Assembly (NCBI GenBank): GCA_964035545.1
Contig: OZ037771.1
Location: forward strand, 15,716,789 to 15,741,788
Origin: Bugula neritina
Lineage: Eukaryota; Bryozoa; Gymnolaemata; Cheilostomatida; Bugulidae
Length of the DNA: 25,000 nucleotides
Direction: 5' to 3'
Shown: positions 19,800-25,000 of the stretch, in pieces
How the letters are laid out: every line of letters begins with the position of its first letter
How positions within the stretch are numbered: position 1 is the first letter of the stretch
Notes under the pieces: generated by a model
Seen by the model: the letters and a program-made list of their open reading frames with translations, nothing else
Database searches by the model: none
Told to the model about the DNA's origin: nothing
Program-made: the position numbers and the translations under genes

Positions 19800-20552
19800 A
19801 GATCGGTACATGGAAAGCCGAGATCGATCCATGGAAAGACAACAAAGATCGATCTCCGTCGATCTGAGCTGGTCGGTCTGTGGAGCTCGAACTCAGATCG
19901 ATCTCATGTCAATAAGACCATGGAAAGACGCCAGATCGATCTGAGAAGTAGAAAAAGACTGCGCGCTACAATGTTGTCTGCTAATAAAAATGATAACTTA
20001 TTGATAATTACTAAGCAAAGTATTAAATAATTATGATAGCCACCTTTTCAGATGCCAAAACTTTGACTTTCAGTACAATGATTAAGGAAACTCAATTATA
20101 TGCAGTAGAAGGTAAAAAAATGGGAGAATTTAAATTGAATTTAAATGACTATTAAAACTTAGTTTCATTAGCTATTTTCTTTGCAATTTTAAGCCCAACA
20201 GTCCTGTAAGTTTATTAATAATCTGCAAGGCAGCCATTAATTTTATATAAGCTGTCAAGCTAAAAAATTAAAATTAATTATTTTAAATTGGCTAAATTAC
20301 CATACACTGAAAGCTTTGCTGCGTATAGTTTATAGCTGGGATAAAATTTTAGACTACGACCGCCTTGTTTTCAACAGTAGTAGCTTTAATCACTCAAATA
20401 GGTGAACAAATTATACTTGATAAGTATCCTTCATTTAAGAGGAGGCAACTTCGCGAGATCGATCTGACACTCTCATGGAAAAGCGATCGATCTGAGCACA
20501 TTTCTCAGATCGATCTCAGCGAGATCGATCTGAGATCGGTACATGGAAAGCC
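19800..20552. mobile_element. Paired clusters of AGATCGATCT palindromes and CATGGAAAG words; possible non-autonomous element
   Basis: AGATCGATCT occurs at 19846, 19895, 19933, 20456, 20507 and 20522, with near matches at 19821 and 20484. CATGGAAAG or a one-base variant occurs at 19809, 19830, 19919, 20474 and 20542. A 20-bp direct repeat, AGATCGGTACATGGAAAGCC, lies at 19800-19819 and 20533-20552. At 20504-20534 two perfect 14-bp arms (CTCAGATCGATCTC and its complement) flank AGC, forming a hairpin. About 500 bp of AT-rich sequence separates the clusters. The layout resembles the subterminal motif arrays of non-autonomous DNA transposons, but no target-site duplication or transposase was seen; a regulatory cluster is the alternative. 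Confidence 0.4.
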
Positions 20553-20986
20553 CGTGAAAGTCTATCCCTTTTATACAGTATATTAGTAGCTCCCATTACG
20601 AGCAAGTGATAGTATAGGACTGTAGAATTTCAATTGAAATTAGGAGCTTCTTGAAAATTGATTGTTTTGGCTATGTGTGCATTATGTCTATCATATGTTC
20701 AATCTTCAGGCCTTGGAACATCAGCCCTACATGATTTAGTTATATAAGGCAATATAAAGCTGTCACTTGGTACACTAAATAAGTGGCATCCACATAATAT
20801 TATGGAATGCTGCTTGAAAGGGTTAGTATGGAAATTTTGAAGGTTGCAAATATATACTAGTAGAATCAGAGTATATGAAATCATGGTAGGTTTAAACCGT
20901 TTATCAATGGGCGCCATAAAGACTTACAAACTAATATATACTAATAAATACAATCTATGAGTGCAATATAGATTAAGTGATTGCCA

Positions 20987-21111
20987 ATGCAACATAAAGT
21001 TTGGGGTCACTAAAAGCAGTGTCTTTACTCTATAGTCTATACGCATCGCCCGAACTCCAAACTCGGACTCTCCAACCAATGCACTAAGTAACCCCAATCT
21101 TTGTGCTGCAT
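20987..21111. mobile_element. 125-bp foldback (MITE- or SINE-like) element
   Basis: The left arm at 20987-21011 begins ATGCAACATAAAG. The right arm at 21087-21111 is its complement with four mismatches in 25 bp. On the minus strand the inner sequence has a tRNA-like box A region (TAGTGCATTGGTTGGAGAG) and a box-B-like GTTCGGGCG, which suggests a tRNA-derived ancestor. No T-arm precedes the 3' stem, so it is not a working tRNA. A copy-number search of the genome would decide. Confidence 0.5.
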
Positions 21112-21348
21112 TAAGCGATTTGTGGCAGATTTCTCAAATGAATTTCTAAATGCTTAACAACGCATTATCATAATATTTCAATATATAATTGTTTCCCTAT
21201 TTCAATTTGCTGCTCTAAATCGGGCTTTAATGCAACAGTATTTTGAGCTAACTTGGTTCTACAATTTATTTGTTTAAATTTTTGTAAATGTGATGAAATT
21301 ATTCATAAGACTGGTGTTTTATAGCCGCACCGTATTTTTATTTCCATC

Positions 21349-24300
21349 ATGGCGAACACGTCCATATCCGTTGCCAATTCAAAGTTTCTTAAAAGTAATA
21401 TTGCTAAATGGGACGCGGCAGATGATTGTATTGCCCCACTTACCGAACGACAAAGAGATTCAGTTTTAGATTTGACAACCGTAGTCAACACTCGTATTAT
21501 ATCTGAACATGTAAGCATAACTTGTAACGTGAAAGTTAACACAAACCACAACTTAAACGTCAAGTTAAACTTCAACCTATGAACTAATGAAGTTGAAGAT
21601 AAAATTCAGCATAGCCATTAGTATTACTATCAGTATAGATAATAACGCAACTTGATTAATTTGAGCTATAAATATAATAATTAATGCGTGTAAGGCTAAG
21701 TGTAGTTGTAACTGTAAGTATTACTATTAGTATTAGTAGCCTATTAGTCTTATTAATATTACTATTAGTACTATTAGTATTACTATTACTATTAGTAATA
21801 GTATTACTATTACTATTACATTTACTATAGTATTAGTATTACTATTAGTATAACTATAAGTATAAGCAATAAATTGATAAATTTATTTTTAATTTTCATT
21901 TCATCATAATGATATTGATAATCATAATGATAATGTTCAATTTATGTTGTACTTCACACTTGTGACTTGCGCTCTTGTAGTTATAAATTTAATCGTAATC
22001 TGGTAACCGTAATACTTATAGTTATAGTTATACTAATACTAATAGTTATGGTGATACTCATACTCATACTCAGTCATAGTTATACTGATAGTGATAAGCC
22101 CAAGTAATCATCATGATAATTTATTCTATACGATTAATATATTGGGTGCAGGTTTCGCACACAAGTCTTTTCGTGCCCACTTTTTCAGCTTGTACACATC
22201 GATATAAATTAACTAAAGCAATTCTTTTATTAATTATTTGATGTATGGGCCATACAGTTACTGCACACAAGTATTACTATTAGTAACTTGCACATTTCAT
22301 TTTGCCCATGATTATTCATTATTGTGATAAGTAGAACTTGATGTTAGGGGGGGAGGGGGGAACCTGAACTGCTATTTTGGTTTAGAAATTGTTATCAGTA
22401 GATTAATTTATTATTCATTTTGTGTATGGAATGAACAGCAGTTTGGGTATGAGACAACCATTTTGTATATGAAACAACAGTAGCCCCATAAATTATATAA
22501 CTTATACTATTTCACTATAGCATATAACTTACAAGATGAAAACTGAAGTAAATATTTATAAATATACCATAATTACTATGATTATTGTTATTATTATTAT
22601 TGTGCTACTAGCTGAAAGATGAGGATAATGAGTTTAGTGGAGTTAAAGTACCAGAATCAGGGCGTCTGCAGAAGACAGAGCTGCTGGACACGTTCTGTAC
22701 AATACCAATCACCAACACGCAGCAGTTCTATGGCTGGTTCTGTGACGTGCAGAGTGAGATGGAGAGAGACGAGGAACAACATCTGTCTCACTTTGCTCAC
22801 CAGTTGACTAGCTTTAAGTGTGACTGTGATGAGTACGTAGTAGTAGTAATCTAGTATACTCACTAGTACTCTGGTGTACTCACTAGTATAACTGTGTACT
22901 CACTAGTATGACTGTGAACTCACTCCTACTCTAGTGGACTCACTAGTATGACTGTGAACTCACTAGTATGACTGTGTACTCACTCCTACTCTAGTGGACT
23001 CACTAGTATGACTGTGAACTCACTAGTATGACTGTGTACTCACTCCTACTCTAGTGGACTCACTAGTATGACTGTGTACTCACTAGTACGACTGTGTACT
23101 CACTAGTACGACTGTGTACTCACTAGTATGACTGTGTACTCACTAGTACGACTGTATACTCACTAGTAGTAATATATGTTTTAGTTTACTGAGTGAAGTA
23201 GAGAGCTCAATGGATCAGCTCCATGACTTGCAGACTCAGTATGAGATGGTATCAACAAAGACCAGCACTCTGCATCAGTCTTGTGAACATCTGCTTGAGG
23301 AACAGACAAGTTTGATGAACATTGCAGAGTCTATACAGAGTAAACTATCCTACTTCAATGAGCTGGACAGAATCAACACTGTATGTACTTACCTCTTTCT
23401 GTGTGTACTTACCTCTCTCTGTATGTACTTACCAATCTCTCTGTGTACTTACCTCTCTCTCTCTGTATGTACTTACCTCTCTCTCTGTATGTACTTACCT
23501 CTCTCTGTATGTACTTACCTCTCTCTCTCTGTATGTACTTACCTCTCTCTCTCTGTATGTACTTACCTCTCTCTCTGTATGTACTTACCTCTCTTTATAT
23601 ATGTACTTACCTCTCTCTATGTGTACTTACCTCTCTGTGTGTGTACTTACCTCTCTCTGTATGTACTTACTTCTTTCTGTATGTACTTACCTCTCTCTAT
23701 GTGTACTTACCTCTCTCTGTGTGTACTTACCTCTCTCTCTATGTACTTCCTTCTTTCTGTATGTACTTACCTCTCTCTATGTGTACTTACCAATCTCTCT
23801 GTGTGTACTTACCTCTCTCTCTATGTACTTACTTCTTTCTGTATGTACTTACCTCTCTCTATGTGTACTTACCTCTCTCTGTGTGTACTTACCTCTCTCT
23901 GTATGTACTTACCTCTCTCTATGTGTACTTACCTCTCTCTGTGTGTACTTACCTCTCTCTGTGTGTACTTACCTCTCTCTGTTTGTACTTACCTCTCTCT
24001 GTTTGTACTTACCTCTCTGTGTGTGTACTTACCTCTCTCTCTGTATCTACTTACCTCTCTTTATATATGTACTTACCTCTCTCTCTGTATCTACTTACCT
24101 CTCTCTGTACGTACTTACCTCTCTCTGTGTGTACTTACCTCTCTCTGTATGTACTTACCTCTCTCTGTGTGTACTTACCTCTCTCTGTGTGTACTTACCT
24201 CTCTCTCTCTCTGTATGTACTTATTATATACTCTACTATTATATATTATATGTACTCACTATAGAAATTGGGTGGCCAGTCATTAACTGTGACTAGTGAA

Positions 24301-24977
24301 GGCTTTATTCCGATGCTTACAAGACTTGATGAATGTATGTCGTACATGCAGTCCAACGTAAGTTTAGCATATCTAATATGTATATGCATATGTGAATAAT
24401 ACTGTATATAATATTATATGTAGTACTGTGTATTATATATACACTACTTTATTCTACTCTGTGTACACTACTGAATATTACACTACTGAATATAATATAA
24501 TACATACGCTATATAAAATATAATATCATACAATAAAATATAATATAATATAATACATACGTTATAAGCCCAGGTATAAAGACAGTTCTGTCTACTTAGC
24601 CAAGTTTCAACATACTCTATCCCGAGCCTTATCCATGATCCGAACACATGTCTCGAATCTGCTCAGTTCTACCACTAGCAGCATTCAGTCTACCAAGGTG
24701 AGCGGCAGCGTTACCTGTTAGATAGTGTTACCTGTTACGTAAGGTGTTACCTGTTACCTAAGGTGTTACATGTTAACTAAGGTGTTACCTGTTACCTAAG
24801 GTGTTACATGTTACCTAAGGTGTTACCTGTTACCTAAGGTGTTACATGTTTGACGTAGAGGCCAGCTGTGAATCCTGAAGACACATTTACTCTCTATTAC
24901 GGTAAATTCAGAACCAACTCTCCGCGTGTCAAGTCACTCATCCAGCAGATTGAGAGACGAGTTGATAAAAATGAGTC
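21349..24977 (+). CDS. COG3: Conserved oligomeric Golgi complex subunit 3 (COG3/Sec34), 3'-partial
   Basis: Exons: 21349-21510, 22612-22832, 23185-23380, 24265-24357, 24569-24697, 24859-24977; these give 306 residues and two bases, then donor GTAAGT. Family knowledge: COG3 is a lobe A subunit of the eight-part complex that tethers vesicles recycling Golgi enzymes, and acts on the cytosolic face of the Golgi. Seen: the N-terminal block KWDAADDCIAPLTERQRDSV, the region FYGWFCDVQSEMERDEEQ, a helical coiled-coil-prone stretch with TLHQSCEHLLEEQ and SKLSYFNELDRIN, then EGFIPMLTRLDEC, KDSSVYLAKF and TLYYGKFR. These follow the Sec34 domain in order. The start has A at -3 and G at +4 (CATCATGG). Vertebrate COG3 has about 830 residues, so roughly 500 lie beyond the right edge. 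Exon 2 ends at 22832 (donor GTACGT), since only that keeps the frame. The exon at 24569 uses a poor acceptor, TTATAAG, chosen for frame and alignment. Confidence 0.93.
21511..22611. other. First intron of COG3, unique AT-rich sequence
   Basis: This 1101-bp intron runs from donor GTAAGC to acceptor GTGCTACTAG. It has degenerate triplet-like tracts of TAGTATTACTA (about 21715-21870) and TATAGTTATACTAATAC (about 22015-22100), and an isolated G-run, GGGGGGGAGGGGGG, at 22347-22360. It has no true minisatellite and no coding frame I would call. Confidence 0.7.
22850..23170. repeat. Intronic minisatellite, 20-bp unit ACTGTGTACTCACTAGTATG
   Basis: About 16 copies fill COG3 intron 22833-23184. Interspersed variants read CCTACTCTAGTGGACTCACT, so a three-unit higher-order pattern of about 60 bp recurs at 22901-23060. 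The intron ends at acceptor ATATGTTTTAG. Confidence 0.94.
23379..24220. repeat. Intronic minisatellite, about 20-bp unit GTATGTACTTACCTCTCTCT
   Basis: About 40 copies, with GTGTGTACTTAC and longer or shorter CT runs, fill most of COG3 intron 23381-24264. The unit begins at the exon junction, where CACT|GTATGTACTTACCTC is the first copy. The complement of each unit contains AGGTAAGT, a consensus splice donor. The Leu/Tyr/Thr/Ser/Cys-rich frames 23210-24296 come from the array. Confidence 0.96.
24365..24560. repeat. AT-rich degenerate TATAATATAATACA tract
   Basis: Intron 24358-24568 of COG3 is low-complexity, with short imperfect repeats of CACTACTGAATAT (24462-24488) and AATATAATATAATACATAC (24489-24560). 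It is not a clean minisatellite. Confidence 0.7.
24713..24848. repeat. 19-bp tandem repeat GGTGTTACCTGTTACCTAA
   Basis: About seven copies with ACATGTTA and AACTAA variants fill COG3 intron 24698-24858. The acceptor is GACGTAG|AGG. GTTACCTGTTA already appears in the first bases after the donor region (24710-24720). Confidence 0.92.
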
Positions 24978-25000
24978 GTAAGTTAATCATCTGCCTACTC

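Larger units (their letters stand above)
19624..21348. other. Intergenic spacer between the synthetase and COG3
   Basis: No convincing gene is present on either strand and there are no minisatellites. The spacer holds the two AGATCGATCT/CATGGAAAG clusters (19800-19945 and 20455-20552) and a 125-bp foldback element (20987-21111). The sequence between them and up to the COG3 start is AT-rich and shows nothing recognisable. The COG3 5' UTR and promoter should lie near 21200-21348, but no core element could be named with confidence. Confidence 0.65.

Noticed and set aside
21003-21095. tRNA gene on the minus strand with a 7-bp acceptor stem
   Set aside because: Box-A-like and box-B-like words are present, but no T-arm lies before the 3' stem and the spacing is wrong. 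Foldback element preferred.
23210-24296. Three overlapping Leu/Tyr/Cys-rich frames resembling membrane proteins
   Set aside because: They are translations of the 20-bp CT-rich array in a COG3 intron.

Overview
The window is nuclear DNA from an intron-rich eukaryote, most likely an early-branching or marine invertebrate animal. A sponge is my best guess, but only a guess, because nothing here fixes the phylum. Exons are short (73-311 nt), junctions are GT/AG, spacers are AT-rich, and there is no sign of operons, prokaryotic ribosome binding sites or bacterial mobile elements. Almost every long open frame lies inside a tandem repeat and is not a gene.

Three protein-coding genes, all on the + strand, were rebuilt exon by exon. 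Every junction keeps the reading frame and family motifs run across the joins. (1) 2624-12923: the last 965 codons (17 exons) of a P5B-type transport ATPase of the ATP13A2/ATP13A3 group, cut off at its 5' side by the window edge. (2) 14187-19076: a complete 4-coumarate-CoA-ligase/luciferase-like acyl-CoA synthetase (12 exons, 589 aa), with a first exon that reads as a mitochondrial presequence. (3) 21349-24977 and beyond: the first 306 codons of COG3, a subunit of the conserved oligomeric Golgi tethering complex, continuing past the right edge. The three have no evident pathway link. They look like ordinary neighbouring housekeeping genes.

The striking feature is the introns. Most are filled by a private minisatellite: one short unit (about 10-30 bp), different in each intron, repeated up to about 90 times. 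I see about 20 such arrays. They sit inside introns, plus one in a 3' UTR. The two clear intergenic stretches (about 13.25-14.18 kb and 19.65-21.35 kb) and the long first introns of genes 2 and 3 have none of comparable size. Several units contain a copy of the splice junction next to them, so authentic-looking donors, acceptors or both recur down the array. In the synthetase, intron 15712-15926 is bounded at both ends by copies of the same unit, as expected if an intron arose by tandem duplication of an AG|GT exon word.

The spacer between genes 2 and 3 holds two other structures. One is a pair of clusters of the palindrome AGATCGATCT mixed with CATGGAAAG, sharing a 20-bp direct repeat about 730 bp apart. 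The other is a 125-bp foldback element with 25-bp terminal inverted repeats. No CRISPR array, rRNA or intact tRNA was seen.
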